This document shows positions 35,279-43,212 of a stretch of DNA of 64,000 nt, piece by piece (position 1 is the first letter of the stretch; the number at the start of each line of letters is the position of its first letter). The notes below the pieces were generated by a model that did not search any database, was not told the origin of the DNA, and saw only the letters and a program-made list of their open reading frames with translations. A program made the translations under genes and the position numbers. Source of the stretch: Hymenobacter plasmatis. Its GTDB lineage: Bacteria > Bacteroidota > Bacteroidia > Cytophagales > Hymenobacteraceae. The stretch is from positions 85,317 through 149,316 of the forward strand of contig NZ_JAJFAW010000012.1 of NCBI RefSeq assembly GCF_020711255.1, written 5' to 3'.

Positions 35279-36037
35279 TTAGGCCGGCAGCGGCTCCACC
35301 ACGGGGTCGAGGCCCTGGTGGGGGGCGGTGGCGTGCAGGCCGCACTCTTTGGCCGCCTGGTCTTCCCACCACCAGCGCCCGGCCCGGAAGTCCTCGCCAG
35401 GCTGAATGGCACGGGTGCAGGGCGCGCAGCCGATGCTCACAAAGCCCTGCTGGTGCAGTGGGCTCACCGGAATGCTGTGTTCCTGCGCAAAGGCGCGGGC
35501 CTGCTCCCAGGTCCAGTCAAAGAGGGGGTGCACTTTGATAAGCTGGTGGGTGTCGTCCCACTCCGCCGGGTGCATCTGCTGGCGGTTGGCCGACTGCTCG
35601 GCGCGGATGCCCGTCACCCACACTTTTTGCCCCGCCAGGGCCCGCTGCAGCGGCTCCATCTTGCGGATGTAGCAGCACTCCTTGCGGTTATCTATGCTCT
35701 CGTAAAAGCTGTTGGGCCCTTTTTGGAGCACCAGGGCTTCCACGCTGCTTTGCTGCGGGGCGAAGGCCTCGATGGGCTTCTGGTACCGCAGCAGCGTCTT
35801 GTTCCAGGTCGAATACGTCTCCTGAAAATTGCGGCCCGTGTCGAGTGTAAACACGCGAATGGGCAGGTCGTGGGTGAAAATGAAGTGGGTGAGGATTTGG
35901 TCTTCGAGGCCAAATGAGGTCGAGAAGGAGGCTTGGCCGGGGAAGTGGTCGGCAATCAGCGCCAGGGTGTCCGGCACGGATTGGCCCACCAAATAGCGGC
36001 GCAGGTCGTCGACCAGCCCTGCCAGGGGGTATTCCAT
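35279..36037 (-). CDS. cysH: Adenylyl-sulfate (APS) reductase, CysH family with 4Fe-4S cluster
   Basis: 252 residues. The PAPS/APS reductase fold is marked by FSTSFGLEDQILTHFIF and RVFTLDTGRNFQETY. Two Cys pairs (CC in RKECCYIRKMEPL, and CAPC in SIGCAPCTRAI) are those that bind the 4Fe-4S cluster in assimilatory APS reductases. With no cysC kinase in the block, direct APS reduction to sulfite is likely. The catalytic C-terminal ECGLH motif is present as KECGLHAT. First enzyme gene of the operon, behind the riboswitch and short ORFs. Confidence 0.94.
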   Translation of the reverse strand: MEYPLAGLVDDLRRYLVGQSVPDTLALIADHFPGQASFSTSFGLEDQILTHFIFTHDLPIRVFTLDTGRNFQETYSTWNKTLLRYQKPIEAFAPQQSSVEALVLQKGPNSFYESIDNRKECCYIRKMEPLQRALAGQKVWVTGIRAEQSANRQQMHPAEWDDTHQLIKVHPLFDWTWEQARAFAQEHSIPVSPLHQQGFVSIGCAPCTRAIQPGEDFRAGRWWWEDQAAKECGLHATAPHQGLDPVVEPLPA

Positions 36038-36061
36038 GATGTTTGAAGGGAGTGGCGCTTT

Positions 36062-36118
36062 TCAGTGAAAGCTCCGGGTGGCTAAAGAGCCGGCCTGGCA
36101 GGCGTAGCCGCAGGACAT
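36062..36118 (-). CDS. 18-codon upstream ORF with two Cys, possible second leader peptide
   Basis: ATG 36118 opens MSCGYACQAGSLATRSFH, then TGA at 36062-36064, 24 bp before the cysH ATG. Cys codons fall at positions 3 and 7. An 8-bp helix (AGCCGGCC at 36088-36095 with GGCCGGCT at 36153-36160 on the plus strand) would bury its start. It could couple translation to cysH or act with the Cys/Met-rich ORF upstream. Short enough to occur by chance, so confidence is low. Confidence 0.3.
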   Translation of the reverse strand: MSCGYACQAGSLATRSFH

Positions 36119-36203
36119 GCCCGTGCGGTTAGTCGCCAAAGCGCTTTGCAGCGGCCGGCTTCAATGAGTTGCCTCAATGGCAGCTATAGCAGGAAAGGGA
36201 GCT

Positions 36204-36272
36204 TCAACAACCCGCGCTGGTCCCCGCCATACACATGCCCATGCCTGGCATGCAACAACACATCGGTTGCAT
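36204..36272 (-). CDS. Cys/Met-rich upstream ORF, candidate leader peptide of the cys operon
   Basis: 22 codons from ATG 36272 (an in-frame ATG at 36293 would add 7). The product begins MQPMCCCMPGMGMCMAG and ends in Cys-stop: 5 Cys and 6 Met in 22 residues, including three Cys in a row. It starts 54 nt after the SAM-I riboswitch and stops 166 nt before cysH. Such composition is very unlikely by chance in a GC-rich genome where Cys is rare. It suggests ribosome stalling when Cys or Met charging falls, as in known amino-acid leader peptides. A perfect palindrome CAAAGCGCTTTG (36137-36148) lies downstream. No U-tract terminator is seen, so the read-out is unclear. Confidence 0.6.
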   Translation of the reverse strand: MQPMCCCMPGMGMCMAGTSAGC

Positions 36273-36326
36273 GGCAGCAAAAGGGAGGGGCATTAGGCGG
36301 AGGTGGTTGGAAACGCGCACGGCTAC

Positions 36327-36424
36327 TTGTTTTTATATGGTCAGGAATTGGCACCGTTCTGCGTTAGCAGGGGGTTGCCGGCGTTTCGTCGAGCCTGTCT
36401 CTCCGCGCCTCTGTATAAAAACAA
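36327..36424 (-). promoter_or_regulatory. SAM-I riboswitch (S-box leader) of the cys operon
   Basis: On the minus strand, an 11-bp P1 stem pairs 36414-36424 with 36327-36337 (TTGTTTTTATA). Inside are the S-box core blocks GAGACAGGC, GACGAAACGCCGGCAACC and GGTGCCAATTCC in the right order. This is a near-complete match to the SAM-I aptamer. SAM binding normally lowers expression of sulfur-assimilation and methionine genes. The expression platform is not a simple terminator; the next element downstream is the Cys/Met-rich short ORF. Confidence 0.92.
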
Positions 36425-36783
36425 TCCTTCATAAGTGAGGAATTGATGCTGACAATAAGGGGACTATTTTTTGTAAAACCAAAAAAACTTGTTTTTGAGA
36501 TTGGCCACTTAGTCTAATTCTGCTCGAATGGCGCATCAGTAACGGCCCGGGACATCTCCGGATTTCACCATTCTGAGTTTAAGCGAAAAGGGCGGAGGTA
36601 ACAGGTAAAAGGGCTATTAAGCGTTCTGAAAGACGTTTTTGCTAATATTCGTGTGTCTTTTGCTATGTCCTTAATGCACTGCTTGATTACGGGCTGGCCT
36701 TGCTCAATTACCTAAATTGGGCTGACTGAAAAATACCGGAATTGTTTTTAGGCCCCGGCCCGCTGAATAAGCAGAGCTCGCTT
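36425..36783. other. Intergenic region of 359 bp holding the presumed cys promoter
   Basis: AT-rich near 36440-36500, as expected for the promoter of the minus-strand cys transcript, but I find no exact TAnnTTTG element with a TTG box. No ORF, RNA fold or repeat is evident in the rest. Confidence 0.4.
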
Positions 36784-37206
36784 TTAGGGCAGCCGTGACC
36801 ACACCACCGTGCGCCCAAATAGGGGAATCCCTACATATCCCCGGACTACCAGCGTATTAGCATCTCGCAGCCTTAGGGTGGCAGCATAGGTCTTGCCGTT
36901 GGTAGGGTCGTAAATGGTGCCACCCTGCCAGGTTCCCTTGCCGTCGAAGCGGAAGCCTTGCAGGATGACCGTGCCCAGCAAGGCGCGCTGCCTCAGCTTC
37001 GGGTTGGGATTCTCCGTGTCGAGGCGTGGGGGAGTCGTGGGGCCCACCACTTTGCCATAAAAATGGCCCTGAGCCGCATAAATCTCCAGCACGCCCCGCT
37101 TATCCGCGGGCTGCCAGCGGCCGGTAATGGCAGTGGGTGCCGGCTCCTGTGCCCCACCAGTCAGCCCAAGGAGCAGCGGTAGCAGGAATAAGAACAGCCA
37201 GTTCAT
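36784..37206 (-). CDS. DUF2147 family exported protein
   Basis: 140 residues with a signal peptide (MNWLFLFLLPLLLGLTGGA). The mature domain shows the DUF2147 pattern: TGRWQPADKRGVLEIYAAQG, GKVVGP, GKGTWQGGTIYDPTNGKTYAATL and YVGIPLFGRTVVWSRL. A small periplasmic lipocalin-like fold is likely; function unknown. The 565 bp to the next gene start hold only its own upstream region and the promoter at 37667-37696. Confidence 0.88.
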   Translation of the reverse strand: MNWLFLFLLPLLLGLTGGAQEPAPTAITGRWQPADKRGVLEIYAAQGHFYGKVVGPTTPPRLDTENPNPKLRQRALLGTVILQGFRFDGKGTWQGGTIYDPTNGKTYAATLRLRDANTLVVRGYVGIPLFGRTVVWSRLP

Positions 37207-37666
37207 GCACTCTCGACAAGGATAAAAAAGCAGAGGTTCCAGGGCCGTGGCGCGCTGCTTGTCTGATTTTGCCTGGTGCGGAGCAGGAGGGAGGTGTTAC
37301 GGGCTGCATAGCTGCGGCCTAGTCCCGGCTGCACAATGAAAGCTCACACGGTAAAACCTCTAAAGGGCAAGAATTGAGCTGGTTTGCTAACCTAATGGTA
37401 TCGCCACGTCCATTTAGGGGCGCAGTTGCTCGGTTAGGGATAGGTGCCGCAATCTGATAAGGCACACCCATGGGGTGTATTCCTGACTTGGGATGGAGCT
37501 GGGCAATCTGTATTTCCGCTCTCCAGGGCTTCAAGCCAAGGGCCGACTAGCTGCAAAAAGGAGGAAAGGCGCCGGCCAGCCCAGAAGGCTTGAAAATTTT
37601 CTCGCTGATTATCAGTCAATAATTCAAAGCAACAGCGGGAAAAAATAAATTTTTACACCCACTACC

Positions 37667-37696
37667 TTGCTTTGCAAAGTACCTAGCATACATTTG
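37667..37696 (+). promoter_or_regulatory. Bacteroidota-type promoter for the 159-residue exported protein
   Basis: TTG (37667-37669), a 19-bp spacer, then TACATTTG (37689-37696), an exact match to TAnnTTTG. Expected transcription start is near 37703, leaving a leader of about 69 nt. This favours the ATG at 37772 as the real start. Confidence 0.7.
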
Positions 37697-37771
37697 TATT
37701 GTTCGTCACCCAGTACTATACGTAACCGTAAGGCCTGGTTTTTTCACTCCACCCTACTTTTTTCTGTAATC

Positions 37772-38251
37772 ATGAAACGTCCCAACACCTCCCGCAGCGA
37801 GCAGCCTCTGGCCGCCGCACAATCTTCCACTCGTGCCCGTTCTTTTATGGCAGCACCGCATTTCCGCGCCGCTCTGCTCGGTGGGCTGGCTTTGTTGGGC
37901 AGCGCCGGCACGGCCCTGGCCCAAGACGCTCCCAGCGTGAAAGCCAAGCAGCCCGATGCAGCCAGCCTGTGGGTAACGATTGAGAACCCCGCTAAAAAAG
38001 CGATGCAGATGCAGGTTATCAATCTGGATAGCTACAACAGCTTGATAAACGAGGTCAATCACCGCCCTTCGAATGGCTACCACTTGAGCTTCCGCAAAGT
38101 GCCGGCTGGCCGCTACGCCGTGCTGCTGCGCGTGGGCCGCGAGCGGTACCGCTACACCGTGCAGGTGAAAGCCCAGCCGCAAACCATTATCTCAGTGAAT
38201 GAATTAGCTCCCGCTACGGCAGCGCCGTCGATAGCCGCCATTTCCCGGTAA
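37772..38251 (+). CDS. Exported protein of unknown function
   Basis: 159 residues from ATG 37772. A long n-region (Ser/Arg/Gln-rich, about 25 residues) precedes a signal core (ALLGGLALLGSAGTALAQ). The mature part is a single predicted beta-sandwich-like domain (SLWVTIENPAKKAMQMQVI, GYHLSFRKVPAGRYAVLLRV, RYRYTVQVKAQPQTIISV), similar in feel to T9SS-related or carboxypeptidase-regulatory folds. No family name can be given. It has its own promoter and no close operon partner. Confidence 0.7.
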   Translation: MKRPNTSRSEQPLAAAQSSTRARSFMAAPHFRAALLGGLALLGSAGTALAQDAPSVKAKQPDAASLWVTIENPAKKAMQMQVINLDSYNSLINEVNHRPSNGYHLSFRKVPAGRYAVLLRVGRERYRYTVQVKAQPQTIISVNELAPATAAPSIAAISR

Positions 38252-38396
38252 ACACCAATGGGGTCTGGTGGGGCTGACTGGTCAGCCTTTGCTTCTACTG
38301 CCGGCCCTGGGCGAAGGCTGCTTTGCCGAGGGCCGGTAGACCGGAGGGGTGGGTTTTGCGTACGCTTAGAAACACAAGGGCATTTTTAAGCACGCC

Positions 38397-39461
38397 ATGA
38401 CAGCTCCACTTGCCGGCAAGAACGGAAAACACCACCGCGACATTGTGGTAATTGGAGCCTCCTCGGGCGGTGTCTCGGCGCTGCTGGAGCTGGTCAAAAC
38501 CCTGCCGGCCGACTTCCCGGCGCCCATTTTTGTGGTACAGCACGTGGCGCCCGACTCTCCCAGCATCCTGCCGCAGCTGCTCAGCTCGGTATCGGCCCTG
38601 CCGGCGCGACACCCGCAGAACGGCGAAACCGTGGAGCCCGGCGTGATTTACGTGGCCCGGCCCGACCACCACCTGCTGCTGGAAGGCAATAAGGTGCTCG
38701 TGACGCGGGGCCCGAAGGAAAACCGGTTCCGGCCGTCTATCGATGCGCTGTTTCGTTCGGCCGCGTACACCTACGGCCCGCGCGTGATTGGCGTGGTGCT
38801 CACGGGCTACCTCGACGACGGCACTTCCGGCCTCTGGAGCGTGCAGCGCATGGGTGGGCTGGCCATCGTGCAGGACCCGGCCGATGCGCAGTCGCCGGCC
38901 ATGCCCACCAACGCGCTAGAGTTTGTCAAAGCCGACTACGTCGTGCCGCTCGCGGAGCTGGGCTCGCTGCTGGTGCGCCTCACCCTGCAGGCCGCTCCTG
39001 CCAAAACCCACCTCCCGGCCGCTGAGCTGGACCTGCTCCAGGTGGAGCTGACCATTGCCAAGCAGGGCGGCGGGTTCGAGCTGGGCATCATCGAGAAGGG
39101 CAAGCTCACGCCCTTCACCTGCCCCGACTGCCACGGCGCGCTCACCCAGCTTATCGAAGGCAAGCTGATTCGCTACCGCTGCCACACCGGCCACGCCTAC
39201 TCTTTGAGTGCGTTGCTAGGCGAGGTCACGGCCTCGGTAGAAAGCATGCTTTACCAGTCCATGCGCGGGCTGGAGGAAACCAAAATGCTCCTGCAAAGCC
39301 TCGGCCAGCACTTTTTGCAAGACAAACAGGATGACGTAGCCCAGCTGTTTTTCCATAAAGCCGACGAAACCGGCCGGCAAGCCCGGGTGGTGTACGAGTC
39401 CATCCTGCATCACGAATCCCTCAGCGGGGACCTGCAGTTTCAGAAAAAGAAGTTGGGCTAA
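38397..39461 (+). CDS. CheB-type methylesterase domain protein with C-terminal Zn-ribbon
   Basis: 354 residues. The CheB catalytic domain starts at once, without a receiver: IVVIGASSGGVSALLELVK (nucleophile S22), VVQHVAP (H49) and LTGYLDDGTSGL (Asp). After about residue 235, CPDCHGALTQLIEGK and YRCHTGHAYSL form a zinc-ribbon-like region, followed by a helical tail. No chemotaxis receptor, CheA or CheW gene is in the window, so it probably serves another sensory pathway. Stand-alone CheB proteins of this type are frequent in Bacteroidota. Confidence 0.87.
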   Translation: MTAPLAGKNGKHHRDIVVIGASSGGVSALLELVKTLPADFPAPIFVVQHVAPDSPSILPQLLSSVSALPARHPQNGETVEPGVIYVARPDHHLLLEGNKVLVTRGPKENRFRPSIDALFRSAAYTYGPRVIGVVLTGYLDDGTSGLWSVQRMGGLAIVQDPADAQSPAMPTNALEFVKADYVVPLAELGSLLVRLTLQAAPAKTHLPAAELDLLQVELTIAKQGGGFELGIIEKGKLTPFTCPDCHGALTQLIEGKLIRYRCHTGHAYSLSALLGEVTASVESMLYQSMRGLEETKMLLQSLGQHFLQDKQDDVAQLFFHKADETGRQARVVYESILHHESLSGDLQFQKKKLG

Positions 39462-39464
39462 AAA

Positions 39465-39980
39465 CTACGTGCCCAGCACCGGATGCGCCGCAAAGTAGTG
39501 CCATATCCAGCTCAACAAAGCAACACTGCCCCAGGCCACTAGGCCCAACACCACCAGAAAGGCCAGCACCAGCACCGCCACCAGACCTTTGCCGCTGCCG
39601 CGGTGCCGGCCTTCGGCGTAGTGGCTACGCAGCAGGGCTACGTTGCGCTCGTTGCTTTTATAAGCGAAGTCGAACAGGTTGCCCAAAACCGGGACGGCGC
39701 CCACTACGGTGTCGAGCAAGATGTTGAGCGTCATGCGCACCACCACCGCGCCGCTGGCACCGTGGCGCAGCATGGTGAGCAGCAAGGCCACCGACACGGC
39801 CGTCGACGAAAGGTCGCCCAGAATGGGCACCAAGCCCAGCAGCGGGTCGAGGCCAAAGCGGAACCGGGTGCCGGGCAGCCGAAACTGGCTATCCATCAAA
39901 TGAGCAATGCGCTCCACCCAACGCAGCCGCTCATCGGCGTCGAAGGGGCTGGAGACGGGCAGGCGAGAAGGCTGTGGCAT
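39465..39980 (-). CDS. DUF4112 family membrane protein
   Basis: 171 residues. RIAHLMDSQFRLPGTRFRFG, DPLLGLVPILGDLSSTAVSV and LLDTVVGAVPVLGNLFDFAYKSNERNV (read in parts) are the DUF4112 hallmarks. A hydrophobic helix closes the protein (VAVLVLAFLVVLGLVAWGSV). The function is unknown. Its stop lies 3 bp from the convergent CheB-like gene. Confidence 0.88.
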   Translation of the reverse strand: MPQPSRLPVSSPFDADERLRWVERIAHLMDSQFRLPGTRFRFGLDPLLGLVPILGDLSSTAVSVALLLTMLRHGASGAVVVRMTLNILLDTVVGAVPVLGNLFDFAYKSNERNVALLRSHYAEGRHRGSGKGLVAVLVLAFLVVLGLVAWGSVALLSWIWHYFAAHPVLGT

Positions 39981-40084
39981 GGGCTAGAGGAGGTGGTAAG
40001 GCCCTATACGCCCCACCACGCAGAAAGGACACCTAACCCAGCAAGGCGTACCTGGCGGGGTAGTGCGAGTGCTGACTGTCAGGC

Positions 40085-40885
40085 TTAAGGATGGGCCAGT
40101 TTGATTCTGGTGCGGGTGCCGAGGCCAGGCGCCGAATGCTGCTCCAGTTCCGCGCCCAGCATCTCGACCCGCACGCCGATGCTGCGCAGGCCCATTCCCC
40201 TAGCGGCAGTGCCGTCCGGCGGGGGGCTAGTGGCAAACCCGCAGCCGTCGTCCTCCACCGAGAGCACCAGGTTCCCATCCTGCTGGCGTAGCTGGATGCG
40301 CAGGTGGGCGGCGCCGCTGGCGTGTTTGAGGGTGTTGTGCACCAGCTCCTGGCAGATGCGGTACAGGGCCAGCTCCTTAACCAGGGGCAGCGGATGGGGG
40401 TAATGCGCGTCGAAGTCGACGGCCAGGGCGTCGGTTCGGCGGCAGAGTTCGGCCAGATGGGAGAGGGCCGGGACCAGGCCCACGCGGGCCAGCTGGTCCG
40501 GGTAGAGGTTGTGCGACACGGTGCGCACGTCCTCCACGGCACTGCCCAGCACTTCGCGGGCCAGGGCCAGCATTTCGGGCGCGTCGGCGGCGTTGGGAGC
40601 GGTGCTGAGTTGGTCGACCAGCATCTTGGCCATGGCAATAGACGAAGCCACGTCGTCGTGCAAGTCGCGGCCGATGCGTTCGCGCTCGGCCTCCTGCGCC
40701 GCGATTACGGCCGTGAGCAGGTGGTGCTGGTGGGCGGCCTCGGCTCCTCGCAGGCGCAGCTGCTGCCGCATCAGGCGCTGCTGGTAAGTCACAACGAAGC
40801 CCACGAACGCCGCCGCCAGCAGCAGCATCAGCCCAATGCCACCCAGCAGCAGCGTGCCGAAAGTTACCTCTGCGGGCGCATCCAT
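40085..40885 (-). CDS. Sensor histidine kinase, HisKA_3 (NarL-partner) type
   Basis: 266 residues from ATG 40885, which overlaps the preceding gene by 22 bp. One membrane helix (about 10-33), then a coiled coil with the dimerisation box EAERERIGRDLHDDVASSIA (phospho-acceptor H76). The HATPase_c domain has ELVHNTLKHAS, DDGCGF and GMGLRSIGVRVEMLG. Such kinases pair with NarL/FixJ regulators, but none is adjacent. The neighbouring membrane protein probably supplies the sensing part. Confidence 0.9.
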   Translation of the reverse strand: MDAPAEVTFGTLLLGGIGLMLLLAAAFVGFVVTYQQRLMRQQLRLRGAEAAHQHHLLTAVIAAQEAERERIGRDLHDDVASSIAMAKMLVDQLSTAPNAADAPEMLALAREVLGSAVEDVRTVSHNLYPDQLARVGLVPALSHLAELCRRTDALAVDFDAHYPHPLPLVKELALYRICQELVHNTLKHASGAAHLRIQLRQQDGNLVLSVEDDGCGFATSPPPDGTAARGMGLRSIGVRVEMLGAELEQHSAPGLGTRTRIKLAHP

Positions 40886-41517
40886 AGGGCGCGGCCATAG
40901 CCGAGGTACAGCACAACGATGAGCATGGCGTGTATTGTCCACATTACCAGGCTTAATTGCAGGGAGTAGTGCGCCAGCATGTAGTTGCTGAACAGCGCAA
41001 TCAGGAACTTGCCCAATGCGTACAGCAGCAGCCCCGTCGACACCCAGAACATGGGCGCCTGGCTCAACCGCGGCACCTGCAGCTCGTTGAGCAGCTTGCG
41101 GAAGTACAGCCCCGCCAGCAGCATCATTCCCAGACTCTCGAGCACCATGACCCCGGTTTTGAATCGGGTAAATTCGGGCGCCAGCGCTACAGTGAATCCG
41201 GCGTAGAGCACAAATGCGCCGAACAACCAAGGCCGCAGCCGCGAGAAAGTAGCCGAGTCCAGGGCCCAGGCGTAGACCAACGATAGCAGCCACAGCTCGC
41301 CTGCTGCATCAATCGGCGCAAGCAATAGGTTAGAGCCCTTCCAGTCGTGGAGCACCTTTGCGCAAACTTCAATAGTCAGCCCAAACCACACCAGCCCCAC
41401 CAGGTAGCGAAGCCCCGAGGGCAGCTGCCGGTAGCGCGCCAACCCCAGCAGCCCCACTGCCAGCAGGATTATCCTCGAAAGTTGCCCGGTCCAAACCAAC
41501 CAAAAGGAGGCGTCCAT
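40864..41517 (-). CDS. Seven-helix membrane protein, likely sensor partner of the kinase
   Basis: 217 residues with about seven hydrophobic helices (for example IILLAVGLLGLARY, YLVGLVWFGLTIEV, PWLFGAFVLYAGFTVAL, AMLIVVLYLGYGRALW). No enzyme motif. The 22-bp overlap with the downstream kinase indicates translational coupling, so the pair probably forms a split receptor-kinase. Family not named; the topology call is by hydropathy. Confidence 0.75.
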   Translation of the reverse strand: MDASFWLVWTGQLSRIILLAVGLLGLARYRQLPSGLRYLVGLVWFGLTIEVCAKVLHDWKGSNLLLAPIDAAGELWLLSLVYAWALDSATFSRLRPWLFGAFVLYAGFTVALAPEFTRFKTGVMVLESLGMMLLAGLYFRKLLNELQVPRLSQAPMFWVSTGLLLYALGKFLIALFSNYMLAHYSLQLSLVMWTIHAMLIVVLYLGYGRALWMRPQR

Positions 41518-41585
41518 ATGTGAAGGCTACGATGCGTGTGGGAAGAAAAGCCCCGAGTGAGGCAGTGAGAAATGTTCCGAGGAAC

Positions 41586-42317
41586 TTAAGAACCGGGAGG
41601 AATGGGGGTAGCCAAGTCGTATTCCGGGTCCAGCTCCCCGTCCTCGGCCTGGAGGCCAGCCAGGCGTACCATGAGCCCAAAAGTGGCGGTGAACACCTCG
41701 CCCGACGGGCCGGGGCCATAATGCGTGTGCAGGCCCAGTTCAAGCAGTAGGCGCTGGTCGCCCAGCTTGTCCAGCACCAGCAGCGGCTTCATGAAATCGC
41801 TGAGCTCAAAGTTGTAGCCCCGCAGCGGGCCGTAGTGGCTGCTGAAGAGCTGGGCCGTGAGCGGGAAGCGCGCCACATCGGCCCACTGGGTGGCCCAGTG
41901 CGCTGCCAGCACATTGGCGATTTCCATTCTTAGCGGGGGCGCGTCCTGGGCCGGGTCCTTGCGCGGTTTCCAGAACGGCTCGGCCAGGTAGTAGGAGGTA
42001 AGGCGCGTATCGAGGGCATCGGTGGCGAAAAGCGCGACCGAGAAATGCGGCCGTTTGTGCTCATCGGGCACCATCAGGAAACGAGCCTTGATGGTGCGCA
42101 CGCCCACCGCCGAGAGCAATTCGGCTATGCACTTTACCGGAAAACTCACCGCCGACACGCGCAGGTCGCCGTGAGGGGCACGGAAGCTGGCGGTAAGCTC
42201 GGCGCCGTCGGCCGCGCCGCTAATGCGCAGCCACTCGGCAGCGTACTGGTCAAACAGTTCCTGGCCGATGATGCCCTCAGCAACAAGCTGGGGGCCGGCG
42301 GAAAGCACGTGGCTCAT
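41586..42317 (-). CDS. Hypothetical 243-residue protein
   Basis: Start ATG 42317 (MSHVLSAGPQLVAEGIIGQE) is supported by a TAGCTTTG promoter element 60 bp upstream; the frame extending to 42371 would begin at the transcription start. No signal, membrane segment or known motif. Landmarks are VGVRTIKARFLMVPDEHKRP, FSVALFATDALDTRLTSYYL and LLLELGLHTHYGPGPSG. Soluble and cytoplasmic. I do not recognise the family. Confidence 0.7.
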   Translation of the reverse strand: MSHVLSAGPQLVAEGIIGQELFDQYAAEWLRISGAADGAELTASFRAPHGDLRVSAVSFPVKCIAELLSAVGVRTIKARFLMVPDEHKRPHFSVALFATDALDTRLTSYYLAEPFWKPRKDPAQDAPPLRMEIANVLAAHWATQWADVARFPLTAQLFSSHYGPLRGYNFELSDFMKPLLVLDKLGDQRLLLELGLHTHYGPGPSGEVFTATFGLMVRLAGLQAEDGELDPEYDLATPIPPGS

Positions 42318-42376
42318 TAGATTAAGTTGACGATAATTGGTAAAGCTTGCAGCCAGCTCAGGCCACAGCATTCCAA

Positions 42377-42384
42377 CAAAGCTA
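42377..42384 (-). promoter_or_regulatory. Possible -7 promoter element for the 243-residue protein
   Basis: TAGCTTTG on the minus strand fits TAnnTTTG exactly and would give a leader of about 50 nt. No TTG lies at the right distance; a perfect palindrome ATGCTATAGCAT (42402-42413) occupies the -33 region instead and could be an operator. Confidence 0.4.
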
Positions 42385-42538
42385 ATCTTTATAGTCTCAT
42401 AATGCTATAGCATAGCAGGTTGGTGCCGTTGCACAGGAGGTAACCGAGTTGGGGTAGCAACTGCCGCACCCGGCTACGGCTAACAACCTAGAAAGAACAG
42501 TTTATAGGCCGTCGGGCCGTTTCTTCGCATCGACTGCA

Positions 42539-43162
42539 ATGCTTGCCATGACTGAACCGCTGACTTTTGAACGCTCGCGGCCGGTGGTGCTGGTGCCCCA
42601 CCAGCCTGCTTGGGCCACCGAGTTCACCGCCCTTGCCCGGCGCCTGCAGGCCCTGGCGGGGCCTGAGCTACTGGCCATCGACCACATTGGCTCCACGGCT
42701 GTGCCGGGCCTGGTAGCCAAGGATGTGCTTGATGTACAGCTGCGCGTGGCGCAGTGGGCCGATGCCGCGATATTGGTGCAACGGCTTCGGGCCGTGGGGT
42801 TTCGGCAGGGCCTGCAGTGGGAGTACGACCTTTTTCATGGCTTGCCGGCGCGCTCCGTAGAGGTGCGCAAGCTGTACCTGCGCGAGCCTGAGGGCGAGCG
42901 GCGCATGCACCTGCATCTGCGGGAAGCCGGCCGTTTCAATGCCCGGTTTGCGCTGCTGTTTCGCGACTACCTCCGTGCCCATGGCCCCGCCCGGGAAGAA
43001 TACGGGCTGCTGAAACAACGCGCCGCCGCAGTCTTTCCCGACAGCATCGATGGCTACTTGTTTTTAAAAGAACCCGTGTTTCACTTGCTCTACCACGCGG
43101 CCGAGCTGTGGGCTGAAAAAGTGGGCTGGCAACCTGATTCCGTGGTCGACCAAATCAGCTAG
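42539..43162 (+). CDS. GrpB family protein (UPF0157), nucleotidyltransferase-like
   Basis: 207 residues. The GrpB core is visible: VLVPHQPAWATEFTALARRL, IDHIGSTAVPGLVAKDVLDV (the GS...VPG...D nucleotidyltransferase-fold motif), FHGLPARSVEVRKLYL and HLHLREAGRFNARFALLFRDYL. Typical family members are about 170-200 residues. Some are dephospho-CoA-kinase-associated domains; the reaction is unproven. Convergent with the LytTR regulator gene, monocistronic. Confidence 0.92.
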   Translation: MLAMTEPLTFERSRPVVLVPHQPAWATEFTALARRLQALAGPELLAIDHIGSTAVPGLVAKDVLDVQLRVAQWADAAILVQRLRAVGFRQGLQWEYDLFHGLPARSVEVRKLYLREPEGERRMHLHLREAGRFNARFALLFRDYLRAHGPAREEYGLLKQRAAAVFPDSIDGYLFLKEPVFHLLYHAAELWAEKVGWQPDSVVDQIS

Positions 43163-43212
43163 TCAACACCTTACTTGGTATTCAGGCAAAGGTGCAAAGG
43201 TCATTTCGCTGC

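Noticed and set aside
36137..36148. Rho-independent terminator in the cysH leader
   Set aside because: The palindrome and the GC helix nearby lack a U-tract, so I do not call a terminator.
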